Assembly (NCBI GenBank): GCA_016125355.1
Contig: WGLX01000037.1
Location: 1 to 64,000 of the forward strand
Source of the DNA: Actinomycetales bacterium
Lineage (GTDB): Bacteria > Actinomycetota > Actinomycetes > S36-B12
Direction of reading: 5' to 3'
DNA length: 64,000 bases
Shown here: in pieces, positions 35,210-47,544 of the stretch
Numbering within the stretch: the stretch's first letter is position 1
Layout: every line of letters begins with the position of its first letter
Program-made: the position numbers and the translations under genes
The notes under the pieces: model-generated
Seen by the model: the letters and a program-made list of their open reading frames with translations, nothing else
What the model was told of the DNA's origin: nothing
The model's database searches: none

Positions 35210-36478
35210 TCAGTCGGGCTGGTCCATGCGGACGATGCCCGCGCCCAGCCCCTGCAGCTTCGGGATGAAGCCGGCATAGCCCCGGTCGATGTGGGAGACG
35301 CCGTAGACGGTGGTCTCGCCCTCGGCCACCAGGCCCGCGAGCACGAGCCCGGCTCCGGCCCGGATGTCGGTCGCCTCGACCGGGGCCGCCGACAGCCGCG
35401 CTCGGCCGCGCACGAGGGCGTGGTGCCCGTCCGTGCGCACATCTGCCCCCAGCCGAGCCAGCTCCTGCACGAACCGGAAGCGGGCCTCGAAGAGGTTCTC
35501 GGTCACCAGCGCCGCGCCCTCGGCGATCGCGTTCATGGCGATGAACTGCGGCTGCAGGTCGGTCGGGAACCCGGGGTAGGGCAGCGTCACGATGTCCACC
35601 GCCTGGGGGCGCCCGTCCATGCGCACCCGGAATCCGCCGGGCTCCTCGTCGATCGAGGCCCCCGCCGTGACCAGCTTCTCGAGCGGCATCGCCAGATGGT
35701 CGGCATGGCCGCCTCGGATGAACACGTCCCCCTGGGTCATGGCGGCGGCCACAGCCCAGGTGCCGGCCACGATGCGGTCCGGCACCGTCGCGTGCTCAAC
35801 GGGATCCAGGCGCTCGACTCCCTCGATGGTGAGCGTCGACGTGCCCACGCCCTCGATGCAGGCGCCCATGGCGAGCAGCATCTGGCAGATGTCGACGATC
35901 TCGGGTTCGCGGGCGGCATTGTCGATGACCGTCTCCCCCTGCGCGAGGACGGCCGCCATCAGGATGGTCTCGGTCGCCCCGACGCTGGGGAAGTCCAGCC
36001 ACGTGTGCGCGCCCTGGAGGCGGTCGCTCGCCTGGGCGAGGAGGTAGCCGTGCTCGCTGGTGACGTCGGCACCCATACGACGCAGCCCGTCGACATGCAT
36101 GTCCAGCCCACGCGAGCCGATGTTGTCGCCCCCGGGCAGGGCGACGTCGGCCGCTCGCACGCGGGTGACGAGGGGACCGAGGACACAGATGGACGCGCGC
36201 ATGCGGCGCACGAGGTCGTAGTCGGCGCGGTGGTCGGGCTGTTCGGGCACGTCGATCCGGACGAGGCCGCCGTCGCGGTCGTGGTGAACATCGCACCCGA
36301 GGCGGCGCATGAGCTCGGCCATGATCTCGACGTCGAGGATGTCCGGGACGTTGGTGATGGTCGACGTGCCCGGCGCCAGCAGCGTGGCCGCCATGAGCTT
36401 CAGGACGGAGTTCTTGGCCCCCGCGAGCGACACCTCGCCGACCAGCCGCCGGCCGCCGGTGACGCGTAAGACCTCCAC
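35210..36478 (-). CDS. murA: UDP-N-acetylglucosamine 1-carboxyvinyltransferase, Asp-type
   Basis: Adds enolpyruvate from PEP to UDP-GlcNAc, the first committed step of peptidoglycan synthesis. It is 422 residues with K22-N23 in AGAKNSVLK and the conserved [12 protein letters not shown] near 300. The active-site loop reads [13 protein letters not shown]: position 118, where E. coli has the fosfomycin-reactive Cys115, is Asp. This is the same change as in M. tuberculosis and predicts intrinsic fosfomycin resistance. The GTG start has a TACGAT box seven bases upstream (leaderless). It is divergent from the adenosyltransferase gene, and the two promoters share about 70 bp. Confidence 0.95.
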   Translation of the reverse strand: MEVLRVTGGRRLVGEVSLAGAKNSVLKLMAATLLAPGTSTITNVPDILDVEIMAELMRRLGCDVHHDRDGGLVRIDVPEQPDHRADYDLVRRMRASICVLGPLVTRVRAADVALPGGDNIGSRGLDMHVDGLRRMGADVTSEHGYLLAQASDRLQGAHTWLDFPSVGATETILMAAVLAQGETVIDNAAREPEIVDICQMLLAMGACIEGVGTSTLTIEGVERLDPVEHATVPDRIVAGTWAVAAAMTQGDVFIRGGHADHLAMPLEKLVTAGASIDEEPGGFRVRMDGRPQAVDIVTLPYPGFPTDLQPQFIAMNAIAEGAALVTENLFEARFRFVQELARLGADVRTDGHHALVRGRARLSAAPVEATDIRAGAGLVLAGLVAEGETTVYGVSHIDRGYAGFIPKLQGLGAGIVRMDQPD

Positions 36479-36485
36479 CTGCCGA

Positions 36486-36491
36486 ATCGTA
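36486..36491 (-). promoter_or_regulatory. Candidate -10 box (TACGAT) for murA
   Basis: On the minus strand TACGAT ends seven bases before the GTG start of murA, with no Shine-Dalgarno between. It faces the TAGGGT box of the divergent adenosyltransferase gene. Confidence 0.4.
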
Positions 36492-36535
36492 CGGATCCCG
36501 ACGTCGGTGGCGCTGCCGGGTCACGTCCCGTGGCG

Positions 36536-36541
36536 TAGGGT
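36536..36541 (+). promoter_or_regulatory. Candidate -10 box (TAGGGT) for the adenosyltransferase gene
   Basis: TAGGGT ends six bases before the ATG at 36548, consistent with leaderless transcription. Confidence 0.4.
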
Positions 36542-36547
36542 CGTTGC

Positions 36548-37123
36548 ATGGTCAACCTCACCCGCATCTACACGCGCACCGGAGACGACGGGACCACCTC
36601 CCTGGGCGACATGAGCCGGACCGGCAAGAACGACGCCCGCCTGCGCGCCTACGCGGACGTGGACGAGGCCAACTGCGTCATCGGCGTCGCCCTCGCCACC
36701 AGCGAGATCCAGGACGACGTCCGGGCGCTCCTCGAGCGCGTGCAGAACGAGCTCTTCGACGTCGGCGCCGACCTGTGCACCCCCGTCGTCGAGGAACCGG
36801 CTCATCCGCCGCTGCGGGTCACGGAGGACTACATCGCCCGCCTCGAGGAGGCGTGTGATGAGTACAACGCGCAGCTCGAGCCGCTGCGCTCCTTCGTGCT
36901 GCCGGGTGGCACGCCGGCCGCCGCCCACCTGCACGTGGCCCGCACCGTCGTGCGACGCGCCGAGCGCTCGACCTGGGCGGCGTTGGACACCTTCCACGGC
37001 GGGATGAACCCGCTGACGGCTGCCTACCTGAACCGGCTGAGCGACCTGCTGTTCATCCTCGCCCGGCTCGCCAACAAGGATGCCGGCGGCGACGTGCTCT
37101 GGGTTCCCGGGGGCCAGCGCTAG
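36548..37123 (+). CDS. ATP:cob(I)alamin adenosyltransferase, PduO type
   Basis: Makes adenosylcobalamin from cob(I)alamin and ATP, the cofactor of methylmalonyl-CoA mutase. It is 191 residues. The N-terminal ATP-binding motif is IYTRTGDDGTTSLGD, followed by YADVDEANCVIG. The conserved C-terminal motif is LNRLSDLLFILARLAN, preceded by ARTVVRRAER. All are standard for PduO/MMAB enzymes. It supplies the cofactor needed by the B12 mutase that MeaB and the epimerase in this window imply. It is convergent with atpC, 24 bp apart. Confidence 0.94.
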   Translation: MVNLTRIYTRTGDDGTTSLGDMSRTGKNDARLRAYADVDEANCVIGVALATSEIQDDVRALLERVQNELFDVGADLCTPVVEEPAHPPLRVTEDYIARLEEACDEYNAQLEPLRSFVLPGGTPAAAHLHVARTVVRRAERSTWAALDTFHGGMNPLTAAYLNRLSDLLFILARLANKDAGGDVLWVPGGQR

Positions 37124-37147
37124 CACCCCCGCGACGGAGCCGGAGCG

Positions 37148-37564
37148 CTAGCGGGCGCTGACGCCCTTCGCGATGCTGGCGGTCTGGATCCGGGTCTCGG
37201 CGCGACGTGCAGCACCGAGCTCGTCCTCGTCCTGCGAACCACTCGCCTGTGCCCGGGCGAGGGCCGCCTGGGCGCGCTCGAGATCGATGTCCTCCGCCAG
37301 CTCCGCCACCTCGGCGATGACGTTCACGTCATTGTCCGAGACCGAGAAGAAGCCGCCGTGCACAGCGACCACGAGCTTGGTGCCGTCGGGCTCCTCGATC
37401 CGCAGCGGGCTCTCGACGAGGAGCGCGAGCACCGGCTCGTGCCCGGGCAGGATGCCGATGTCGCCCTCGGGGGTCTTGGCGACCAGCGACTTCGCCTGAC
37501 CGCTCCAGAGCGCTCGCTCGGCCGACACCACGGCCACGTTGAGGATCTTCTCGCCGTCCGCCAT
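37148..37564 (-). CDS. atpC: ATP synthase epsilon subunit
   Basis: The F1 central-stalk epsilon subunit, 138 residues. It contains LSA-like opening ILNVAVVSAERALWSGQ, the loop TPEGDIGILPGHEPVLALL and HGGFFSVSDNDV, then two C-terminal helices that can restrain rotation. It is the last gene of the operon, starting three bases after the atpD stop. Confidence 0.95.
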   Translation of the reverse strand: MADGEKILNVAVVSAERALWSGQAKSLVAKTPEGDIGILPGHEPVLALLVESPLRIEEPDGTKLVVAVHGGFFSVSDNDVNVIAEVAELAEDIDLERAQAALARAQASGSQDEDELGAARRAETRIQTASIAKGVSAR

Positions 37565-37567
37565 CGC

Positions 37568-39939
<2,372 letters not shown>

Positions 39940-39944
39940 GTCGG

Positions 39945-41579
39945 CTAGCCCCGCACCTGCCGCTTGATCTGGGTGGGATCGATCTCCTCGTCCGCCACGG
40001 CCTCGACGGGCTCGTCGTTGACCAGCAGGTGGCCGGACGACGTCCGGAACTGCCGCTTGAACTGGTCGATGGCCTTGAGCAGCTCGCTGACGGTGTCGTC
40101 AGCCAGTTCCGCGCTCTCCCGGATGACCGTGAGGATGTTCGCGGCGTGCCGCTCGATGTAGTCGAGGAACTCGCTGTCGAAGCGCCGGATGTCCTCGACG
40201 GGGACGTCGTCCAGCTGACCCGACGTGCCGGCCCACACGGACACGACCTCGCGCTCCATCGACTGCGGGCGGTACTGCGGCTGCTTGAGCAGTTCGACCA
40301 GGCGCGACCCACGCTCCAGCTGAGCCTTGGACGCGGCGTCGAGATCCGAGCCGAAGGCAGCGAACGCCTCGAGCTCGCGATACTGGGCCAGGTTCAGTCG
40401 CAGGCTGCCCGCGACCTTGCGCATGGCCTTCGGCTGTGCCGAACCGCCGACGCGCGAGACCGAGATGCCGACGTTGATCGCCGGGCGGACACCGGAGTTG
40501 AACAGGTCCGACTCGAGGAAGACCTGGCCGTCGGTGATGGAGATGACGTTCGTCGGGATGTATGCCGACACGTCGTTCGCCTTGGTCTCGATGATCGGCA
40601 GGCCGGTCATCGAGCCACCACCCAGCTCATCGGACAACTTGGCGCAGCGCTCGAGAAGGCGGGAGTGCAGGTAGAAGACGTCGCCCGGGTATGCCTCACG
40701 ACCCGGCGGGCGGCGCAGCAGGAGGGACACAGCGCGGTACGCCTCGGCCTGCTTCGACAGGTCGTCGAACACGATGAGGACGTGCTTGCCCTGGTACATC
40801 CAGTGCTGGCCGATGGCCGAGCCGGTGTAGGGCGCGAGGTACTTGAAGCCGGCCGGGTCGGACGCGGGCGCGGCCACGATGGTCGTGTACTCCATCGCGC
40901 CGTACTCCTCGAGCGCCCCCTTGACCGACGCGATCGTGGAGCCCTTCTGGCCGATCGCGACGTAGATGCAGCGCACCTGCTTCTTCGGATCGCCGGACAG
41001 CCAGTTCTCGCGCTGGTTGAGGATCGTGTCCAGGCAGACCGCCGTCTTGCCGGTCTGACGGTCGCCGATGATGAGCTGGCGCTGACCGCGGCCGATCGCC
41101 GTCATGGCGTCGATGGCCTTGATGCCGGTCTGCATCGGCTCCTTCACGGGCTGGCGCTGGACGACGGTGGGCGCCTGCACCTCGAGGGCGCGGCGGGTCT
41201 CCGCCTCGATCGGGCCCATGCCGTCGATCGGGTTGCCCAGGGGATCGACCACGCGGCCGAGGAAGGCGTCGCCGACCGGAACGGAGAGCACCTCACCGGT
41301 GCGCTTGACCGGCTGGCCCTCCTCGATGTGGCTGCCTTCGCCGAGGAGCACGACGCCGATCTCGCGGACGTCGAGGTTGAGGGCCACGCCGAGCAGGCCG
41401 CCCTCGAACTCCAGCAGCTCGTTGGTCATCGCGGAGTGGAGACCCTCCACGCGGGCGATGCCGTCACCGGTCTCGATGACGCGACCGACCTCTTCGCGGG
41501 CGGTTCCCGGCGAGTACGCCGCGACGTTCCGCTCGATCGCATCCCGGATCTCTTCCGGCCGGATCGTCAGCTCCGTCAT
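39945..41579 (-). CDS. atpA: ATP synthase alpha subunit
   Basis: The regulatory nucleotide-binding F1 subunit, 544 residues. The P-loop is [10 protein letters not shown] and the strand [16 protein letters not shown] and [12 protein letters not shown]-like [21 protein letters not shown] are typical. A short extension of about 30 residues beyond the E. coli length is present at the C-terminus, as is common in actinobacteria. It lies 66 bp after atpH. Confidence 0.97.
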   Translation of the reverse strand: MTELTIRPEEIRDAIERNVAAYSPGTAREEVGRVIETGDGIARVEGLHSAMTNELLEFEGGLLGVALNLDVREIGVVLLGEGSHIEEGQPVKRTGEVLSVPVGDAFLGRVVDPLGNPIDGMGPIEAETRRALEVQAPTVVQRQPVKEPMQTGIKAIDAMTAIGRGQRQLIIGDRQTGKTAVCLDTILNQRENWLSGDPKKQVRCIYVAIGQKGSTIASVKGALEEYGAMEYTTIVAAPASDPAGFKYLAPYTGSAIGQHWMYQGKHVLIVFDDLSKQAEAYRAVSLLLRRPPGREAYPGDVFYLHSRLLERCAKLSDELGGGSMTGLPIIETKANDVSAYIPTNVISITDGQVFLESDLFNSGVRPAINVGISVSRVGGSAQPKAMRKVAGSLRLNLAQYRELEAFAAFGSDLDAASKAQLERGSRLVELLKQPQYRPQSMEREVVSVWAGTSGQLDDVPVEDIRRFDSEFLDYIERHAANILTVIRESAELADDTVSELLKAIDQFKRQFRTSSGHLLVNDEPVEAVADEEIDPTQIKRQVRG

Positions 41580-41645
41580 GGTGTCCTGCTCTCTTTCTCG
41601 GCCCGCGAGGGGCAGTGTCGATATGGGGTTGAGCCGTGGTGCCCG

Positions 41646-42455
41646 TCAGCCCAGGAGGGTCCGGCGGGCCTGTTCCATGCGTGCAGCGACGGTGCCGTCG
41701 ATGACCTCGTCGCCGATTCGTACGTGAACGCCGCCGAGCACGGCGGGATCGACCGCCACGTTCAGACGGACCGTGCGTCCCTTGAGCCGGGACAGCGCAT
41801 CGCTGAGCCGACGGATCTGGGACTCGTCGAGCGGAGCCGCGACCCGCACCTCGGCCACGACCCGCTCACGCTGCTGGGCGGCGAGGCCGCACAGCTCGTC
41901 GACCACGGAGTCGATGCGGCGGCCATGCAGGTGCCCCACCGCATACTCGAGGACGGCCTGCGTGGCCGCCGTCGAACGGCCCTGCAGCAGGTCCCGGGCG
42001 ATGCCCGCCTTGACCGCGGTGGATTGCGCCGGATCGGTCAGGGCCATCTGGAGATCCGGCGAGGCGTCGATCGCGCGGCCGAAGCGGAAGAGCTCCTCCT
42101 CGGTCGCGTCGAGCGTGCCGTCGGCCTCGGCGACGGTGAACGCCGCCTGGTCGGCGAGCTGCTCGAGCGCCAGCACGAGATCGAGATCCGCGGCCCAGCG
42201 GCGATCCACCGCCATGAGGACGATGTCGACTGCGAGCTCGCTGACGCGTCCGTCGAGCACCTGGCGCACCAGGCCCTGGCGGACGGACTGCGGCTGGCCC
42301 GAATCGCCCAGCGTGCTGCGCAGCTGGACCTCCTGGCCGAGCAGGTCCGCCACGGCGAACAGCTCGCCGGACAGCTGCGGGAATGCCGCGTCCTGCCGGC
42401 GGGCGTCGAGGCCCTCCTGGCAGGCCCGCAGGCTCTCGCGGCTGGATCCGATCAT
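41646..42455 (-). CDS. atpH: ATP synthase delta subunit (long actinobacterial form)
   Basis: The stator delta subunit of 269 residues, about 90 longer than in E. coli, as usual in actinobacteria. Unlike mycobacteria there is no fused b-type membrane helix, because a separate atpF lies directly upstream. The family signatures are in the last 100 residues: VRVAAPLDESQIRRLSDALS and VDPAVLGGVHVRIGDEVIDG. Its ATG overlaps the atpF stop by four bases. Confidence 0.93.
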   Translation of the reverse strand: MIGSSRESLRACQEGLDARRQDAAFPQLSGELFAVADLLGQEVQLRSTLGDSGQPQSVRQGLVRQVLDGRVSELAVDIVLMAVDRRWAADLDLVLALEQLADQAAFTVAEADGTLDATEEELFRFGRAIDASPDLQMALTDPAQSTAVKAGIARDLLQGRSTAATQAVLEYAVGHLHGRRIDSVVDELCGLAAQQRERVVAEVRVAAPLDESQIRRLSDALSRLKGRTVRLNVAVDPAVLGGVHVRIGDEVIDGTVAARMEQARRTLLG

Positions 42456-43021
42456 GCCTGCGCCTGCCGCTCGAGGTCGGCGATGAAGTCCTCGACCGTC
42501 TGGCGCACCCGGGCGTCATCGGTCAGCGACTGGCCGACGATCTTGCCAGCCAGAGTCACGGACATCTCACCGATCTGCCGGGTGAGCTGGGAGGTGGCCT
42601 GGGACCGGTCCGCCGCCAGCTGGGCCTCGGCCTGGGCCGTGACCTGCTGCGCCGCGGCGCGGGCCTCGTTGCGCGCCTCCTCGATGATCGCCGCACGGTC
42701 GGCCTGGGCCTGCGTCCTGATCGCGGACGCCTCCTCGCGGGCCGCCGACAGCTGGGCGCGGTACTCCTCGGCGAGCTGCTGGGCCTCGGCCTCGGCCTTG
42801 GCTGCCCGCTCGATGCCGCCCTCGATCGCATCCGCCCGCTCGGCGAGCGTCTTCTTGATGTTCGGCAGCGCGAACTTCGCCAGGCCGCCGAACACGATGA
42901 TGAAGGCGATGATGCCGATGATCAGCTCATCGACCGGCACCGAGAGGACGGAGGGCATCTCCTCCGTTCCCTCGCCAGAAGCGAGGACCACAGCCTGGGC
43001 TGCAGCGATTACGTTGATCAC
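42452..43021 (-). CDS. atpF: ATP synthase b subunit
   Basis: The peripheral stalk subunit, 189 residues. One N-terminal membrane helix (VDELIIGIIAFIIVFGGLAKF) is followed by a long Ala/Glu/Arg-rich coiled coil to the C-terminus. It begins with GTG after GGAAGG, 51 bp downstream of atpE, and overlaps atpH by four bases. Confidence 0.95.
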   Translation of the reverse strand: MINVIAAAQAVVLASGEGTEEMPSVLSVPVDELIIGIIAFIIVFGGLAKFALPNIKKTLAERADAIEGGIERAAKAEAEAQQLAEEYRAQLSAAREEASAIRTQAQADRAAIIEEARNEARAAAQQVTAQAEAQLAADRSQATSQLTRQIGEMSVTLAGKIVGQSLTDDARVRQTVEDFIADLERQAQA

Positions 43022-43072
43022 GACGGTGACCTTCCCGTGTCAGTCAGTGGATCGAACCGGTGAGGGCTCGGA

Positions 43073-43390
<318 letters not shown>

Positions 43391-44218
43391 TCAGTGCTCG
43401 GGGTTGAGCGCACCCGCGATGTACACCGCCGCGAGCAGGGTGAAGATGTAGGCCTGCAGGGCCTGGATCAGGAGCTCGAAGGCCGTGAGCGCGATGGACA
43501 CCGCGAACGAGGCCACCGAGCCGAGGATGCCGATGACGCTGGCGCTGATCAGGTAGAAGGCGGCGATGCTGAACGTGGCGATCAGCAGGTGGCCGGCGAA
43601 CATGTTGGCGAACAGACGGATGGCGTGCGTGGCCGGGCGGACGATCAGGTTGGAGAGGAACTCCAGCGGGGCCAGCAGCACGTACATCGCCTTCGGCACG
43701 CCGGGCGGGAAGAGCAGGTTCTTGAAGAACCCGCCGAATCCCTGACGGTAGATACCGATCGGCACCCAGGTGATGTAGACGATGAGCGCGAAGGCGACGG
43801 GGATCGCGAAGATCGAGGTCACCGGGATCTGCGCGAAGGGCACGATGCCCATGAAGTTGGACAGCCACACCAGGAAGAAGAAGGCGAACAGGAACGGGAC
43901 GAACTTGTCCCCCTCCTTGCCGATGGTGTCGCGGGCGATGCCGTCGCGGATGAACAGGTAGCCCATCTCGCCCACGTTCTGGGCGCCCCTCGGAACCAGC
44001 TTCGGGCTCCGGAAGGCGTAGATGAAGAACGCCAGGATGATCGCGACCACGAGGAAGAGCAGGATCGTGACCTTCGTGATGTGGAACTCGAGGTTGGCGA
44101 TGGTGAACGACGCCACATCGTCGAAGAGGAAGATCTCCGCACCCGGCGCCGGGAAGCCGCAACCCGAGTGCAGGTGGCAGTCCAAGCCGCCGGACGCGAC
44201 CACATTGCTAAGCAACAC
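43391..44218 (-). CDS. atpB: ATP synthase a subunit
   Basis: The Fo stator membrane subunit, 275 residues, five to six helices. The essential arginine lies in PATHAIRLFANMFAGH and the second conserved helix is ELLIQALQAYIFTLLAAVYI. It starts with GTG after a good GGAGGAG site. It lies 36 bp after the AtpZ-like gene. Confidence 0.96.
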   Translation of the reverse strand: MLLSNVVASGGLDCHLHSGCGFPAPGAEIFLFDDVASFTIANLEFHITKVTILLFLVVAIILAFFIYAFRSPKLVPRGAQNVGEMGYLFIRDGIARDTIGKEGDKFVPFLFAFFFLVWLSNFMGIVPFAQIPVTSIFAIPVAFALIVYITWVPIGIYRQGFGGFFKNLLFPPGVPKAMYVLLAPLEFLSNLIVRPATHAIRLFANMFAGHLLIATFSIAAFYLISASVIGILGSVASFAVSIALTAFELLIQALQAYIFTLLAAVYIAGALNPEH

Positions 44219-44254
44219 CAGGCTCCTCCATGCCCTTAGCGAGCTTCACCGCTG

Positions 44255-44578
44255 TCATGCGGCGTCCTCGTTACGGCGCCGCTCGTCCTCACGCCGTTCG
44301 TGCTCGAGACTCTTGAACATCAGGTAGTACGAAAGGCTCAGGCCGACGAGAGCGCCGATGGCCATCAGAAGCGCCTGATGCCCGACCCACCTCGACACCA
44401 GCCAGCCGATGGCGGTGTACAGAAGCAGGCCGGTGATCAACCGACTGCTGTTGGCCCACGCAGAATTGGACATCCTCCGGGCGTCATCAAGGGTGACGCT
44501 GCCCATCGTGCCGCTCCGCCTCCGCGCGCCCGAACGGTACCAGCCGGACCACGGGTTGATCTCCTCGGGGGCGGTCAC
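44255..44578 (-). CDS. Small two-helix membrane protein, AtpZ/AtpI-like
   Basis: A 107-residue protein with a polar N-terminus (about 35 residues) and two membrane helices (LITGLLLYTAIGWLVSRWVG and LLMAIGALVGLSLSYYLMF) followed by a charged tail rich in Glu and Arg. Length, topology and place between atpI and atpB fit the AtpZ family, thought to help assembly or cation handling of the ATP synthase. Its GTG overlaps the atpI stop (GTGA), so the two are translationally coupled. Confidence 0.6.
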   Translation of the reverse strand: MTAPEEINPWSGWYRSGARRRSGTMGSVTLDDARRMSNSAWANSSRLITGLLLYTAIGWLVSRWVGHQALLMAIGALVGLSLSYYLMFKSLEHERREDERRRNEDAA

Positions 44579-45024
44579 GTGTGGGCCTCGTCACTGTCGT
44601 TCGAACGCGGCGCCGACGGCGCCGGATCGACGTAGAGGACCTTGGTCCTCGAGAAGATCGCCACCTCGGTGAACGTCCACGCCAGGGTGCACACGACGAT
44701 CACCGCGGCGAACACCTTGGGCGCGAAGAAGGTGGCGTCCTGCAGTACCAGCAGCAGCACCAGCAGTGCGCCGATCTTGCCCAGGTACAGGGCCATCGCG
44801 ACCATCATGGCGTTCTGGGGATTGTTCTTCAGGACCGACCCGAGCACGAGCTGCCCGACGCTGAAGAAGGCCAGCACGATCATCGTGCCGAGGACTCCGG
44901 CGATCAGGCCCTCCGTGCCGGCGACGACGGTGCCGATGATCGTGCCGACAACGCCCACCACGAGGGCTGCGGTTCCCGTTCGTAGGAGCACCATCCGGTC
45001 CACGGCCGGGGCGTCGGAATGCAC
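44575..45024 (-). CDS. atpI: ATP synthase I-like membrane protein
   Basis: A 149-residue protein with four predicted helices, the first gene of the atp operon. The GTG at 45024 (VHSDAPAVDRMVLLRTG) is chosen because TACCGT lies six bases before it and TTGGGG 18 bp further up, a good promoter. The in-frame start at 45060 would fall upstream of the inferred transcript. AtpI proteins assist c-ring assembly. The sequence itself is poorly conserved, and the assignment rests largely on position and topology. Confidence 0.65.
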   Translation of the reverse strand: MHSDAPAVDRMVLLRTGTAALVVGVVGTIIGTVVAGTEGLIAGVLGTMIVLAFFSVGQLVLGSVLKNNPQNAMMVAMALYLGKIGALLVLLLVLQDATFFAPKVFAAVIVVCTLAWTFTEVAIFSRTKVLYVDPAPSAPRSNDSDEAHT

Positions 45025-45030
45025 ATAGTG

Positions 45031-45060
45031 ACGGTAGCGCAACGCGCCAGCGAGCCCCAA
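45031..45060 (-). promoter_or_regulatory. Promoter of the atp operon (TTGGGG-18-TACCGT)
   Basis: On the minus strand TTGGGG (45060-45055) and TACCGT (45036-45031) are 18 bp apart, and the GTG of atpI begins seven bases after the -10. It lies in the 93-bp gap after wecA, so the atp genes need not depend on the upstream genes. A leaderless first gene is implied. Confidence 0.5.
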
Positions 45061-45117
45061 ACCCCAAGAGCCGCAACGGAGGTGGCGTTGCTCACCTCTC
45101 CGGCGGCCCAGACCCGA

Positions 45118-46236
45118 CTACGTCCCCGTGCGCAGTTCGCGCACCGTGGACTCGGCCGTGCCATCGGGGCGGCGCACCAGGAAGATCAGCACCCCCAGGC
45201 CCACGAGGAACCCCGCGGCCGCCCAGATGAGCGGGATGAAGGCGATCGCCACCGCCGTCCCGGCGATGAGGGCCGTCCACGCGTACATCAGCAGGACCGC
45301 GCGCACCTGCGAGTGTCCCATCTCCAGCAGGCGGTGGTGCAGGTGCTGCTTGTCCGGGGCGAACGGGTTGCGGCCGGCCCGGGTGCGTCGGATCACGGCG
45401 AGGACGAGGTCCATGAGCGGGATGGCCATCACGGCCACCGGGAGCAGGACCGGCAGCAGCCACGGGAACAGCGCCCCGCTGGTCACGGCGTTGGGATCGA
45501 TCTGGCCGGACAGGGTGATGGTCCCGGCGGCGAGCAGCAGGCCCAGGGTCATGGACCCGGTGTCGCCCATGAAGATCCGGGCTGGGAAGAAGTTGTTCGG
45601 CAGGAAGCCCAGGCAGACGCCGAGAAGCAGCACGGACACCAAGGTGGCAAGGGTCGTCCGCTCGAAGCCCATCTCGACCGACAGCAGGTAGGAGTAGGCG
45701 AAGAACGCCGCGGCAGCGACCGCGACGATCCCGGCCGCCAGCCCGTCAAGGCCGTCGACGAAGTTGATGGCGTTGATGCTGACGAGGACGATGATCACCG
45801 TGAAGAGCACGCTGGTCAGCGGATCGAGCACGAACGTGCCCCCGATGGGCAGCCAGATGATCGCGATCCCCTGGAAGGCCATGACGCCGGCGGCAAGGAC
45901 CTGACCGGCGAGCTTCGTCGGGGCGTCCAGGCCCCAGCGGTCGTCGATGATGCCCAGCACCACGATGATCGCCACGCCTGAGAGCAGGGCGATCGCCGGG
46001 TTGTCACCGCCCTCGAAGACGGCGCGCATCCGGGGCAACTTGCTGGCCAGAAGGATCCCCGCAAGGATTCCGCCCAGCATCGCCAGGCCGCCCAGCCGGG
46101 GCGTCGGTGAATCGTGGATGTCCCGGTCCCTGACCTCCGCCATGAAGCCGAGTCGCAGTGCCATCGCGCGGACCGGTGGGGTCAGCAGGTACGTGACCGC
46201 GACAGCGGCCATGAGGCACAGCAGGTACTCGCGCAT
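45118..46236 (-). CDS. wecA: WecA/MraY-family undecaprenyl-phosphate glycosylphosphotransferase
   Basis: Transfers an N-acetylhexosamine-1-phosphate (probably GlcNAc-1-P) to decaprenyl/undecaprenyl phosphate, the start of arabinogalactan-, teichoic-acid- or other wall-polymer synthesis. It is 372 residues with about eleven helices. Conserved loops are DSPTPRLGG, GIIDDRWGLDAPTK (DD motif), INAINFVDGLDGLAAG, FMGDTGSM and HLHHRLLEMGHS (HHR motif). It starts eight bases after the glyA stop and is the counterpart of Rv1302 (rfe). Confidence 0.9.
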   Translation of the reverse strand: MREYLLCLMAAVAVTYLLTPPVRAMALRLGFMAEVRDRDIHDSPTPRLGGLAMLGGILAGILLASKLPRMRAVFEGGDNPAIALLSGVAIIVVLGIIDDRWGLDAPTKLAGQVLAAGVMAFQGIAIIWLPIGGTFVLDPLTSVLFTVIIVLVSINAINFVDGLDGLAAGIVAVAAAAFFAYSYLLSVEMGFERTTLATLVSVLLLGVCLGFLPNNFFPARIFMGDTGSMTLGLLLAAGTITLSGQIDPNAVTSGALFPWLLPVLLPVAVMAIPLMDLVLAVIRRTRAGRNPFAPDKQHLHHRLLEMGHSQVRAVLLMYAWTALIAGTAVAIAFIPLIWAAAGFLVGLGVLIFLVRRPDGTAESTVRELRTGT

Positions 46237-46244
46237 GCGGCGCG

Positions 46245-47513
46245 TCAGCCCCGGGGGTACGCCGGGTGCTTGGAGACCAGGTCGGCGACCTGCTCGGCGA
46301 TGGCCGGCGCGTCGTTGCCATCCGCGTCGCGGACCGCGCGACCGATCAGGACGGCGACCTGGCCCATGTCGGCCTCGGTCATCCCCTGCGTCGTCACTGC
46401 CGGAGTGCCCACGCGGATGCCCGAGCCCTTGGCCGGCGGCTGCGGGTCATACGGGATCGCGTTCTTGTTCAGGGTGATCCGCGCGGCATCGCAGCGTGCC
46501 TCCGCGACATCGCCGGTGACGTCGAGCCCCTGGATGTCGATGAGGGCCAGGTGGGTGTCGGTGCCCCCGCTGACCGGGCGCATCCCCTCCTCCGCGAGGC
46601 CGGCCGCGAGCGCCTGGGCATTCGCGATCACCTGGCGGGCGTACTCCTGGTAGGAGGGCGAGGCTGCCTCCCTGAGGGCGACCGCCTTCGCGGCGACCGC
46701 GTGCATGAGCGGGCCGCCCTGCATCATCGGGAACACCGCCTTGTCGATCTTGGCGGCGTGCTCCTCCTTGCACAGGATCATGCCGCCGCGGGGGCCGCGC
46801 AGCACCTTGTGCGTGGTGAAGGTGACGACATCGGCGTACGGGACCGGGCTCGGGATCGCCTTCCCGGCGACCAGGCCGATGAAGTGCGCGGCGTCGACCA
46901 TCAAGATGGCGTCGACCTCGTCGGCGATCTCGCGGAAGATGGAGAAGTCGATCAGCCGCGGGTAGGCGGTAGCGCCGGCGATGATCATCTTGGGGCGGTG
47001 CTGGTGGGCCAGCGCCCGCACCTCGTCGTAGTCGATGAGCTCGGTGTCCTGGCGGACCCCATAGGACACGATGTCGAACCACTTGCCCGAGAAGTTGACC
47101 TTGGACCCGTGGGTCAGGTGGCCGCCGTGCGGCAGGCTCATGGCCAGGACCGTGTCGCCCGGGGAGACGAAGGCCCCATAGGCCGCGAGGTTGGCGCTGG
47201 CGCCGCTGTGCGGCTGCAGGTTGGCGTGGTCGGCGCCGAAGAGGGCCTTCGCGCGCTCGATGCCGATGTTCTCGGCTCGATCGACATCGGCGCACCCGCC
47301 GTAGTAGCGGCGCCCCGGGTAGCCCTCGGCGTACTTGTTGCTCAGGGTCGACCCGAGGGCGGCCAGCACGGCCGGCGAGGTGAAGTTCTCGCTGGCGATG
47401 AGCTGGAGACCGCCGCGGAGGCGCTCGAGCTCATCGAGGATGACCGCGGCAATCTGGGGATCCTCCTCGGCGAGCTGGTCGAAGTCCGGTCCCCAGAACG
47501 GCGTGCTGTTCAT
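46245..47513 (-). CDS. glyA: Serine hydroxymethyltransferase
   Basis: Converts serine and tetrahydrofolate to glycine and methylene-THF (PLP enzyme). It is 422 residues. SNKYAEGYPGRRYYGGCADVD, HGGHLTHG and the PLP-lysine motif TFTTHKVLRGPRGG are all intact. GAGGAG lies five bases before the ATG. In Streptomyces, as I recall, glyA also lies between sua5 and wecA, whereas in M. tuberculosis it is elsewhere. Confidence 0.96.
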   Translation of the reverse strand: MNSTPFWGPDFDQLAEEDPQIAAVILDELERLRGGLQLIASENFTSPAVLAALGSTLSNKYAEGYPGRRYYGGCADVDRAENIGIERAKALFGADHANLQPHSGASANLAAYGAFVSPGDTVLAMSLPHGGHLTHGSKVNFSGKWFDIVSYGVRQDTELIDYDEVRALAHQHRPKMIIAGATAYPRLIDFSIFREIADEVDAILMVDAAHFIGLVAGKAIPSPVPYADVVTFTTHKVLRGPRGGMILCKEEHAAKIDKAVFPMMQGGPLMHAVAAKAVALREAASPSYQEYARQVIANAQALAAGLAEEGMRPVSGGTDTHLALIDIQGLDVTGDVAEARCDAARITLNKNAIPYDPQPPAKGSGIRVGTPAVTTQGMTEADMGQVAVLIGRAVRDADGNDAPAIAEQVADLVSKHPAYPRG

Positions 47514-47544
47514 GAATCTCCTCGGTCAGCGGTTGCGGGTCACT

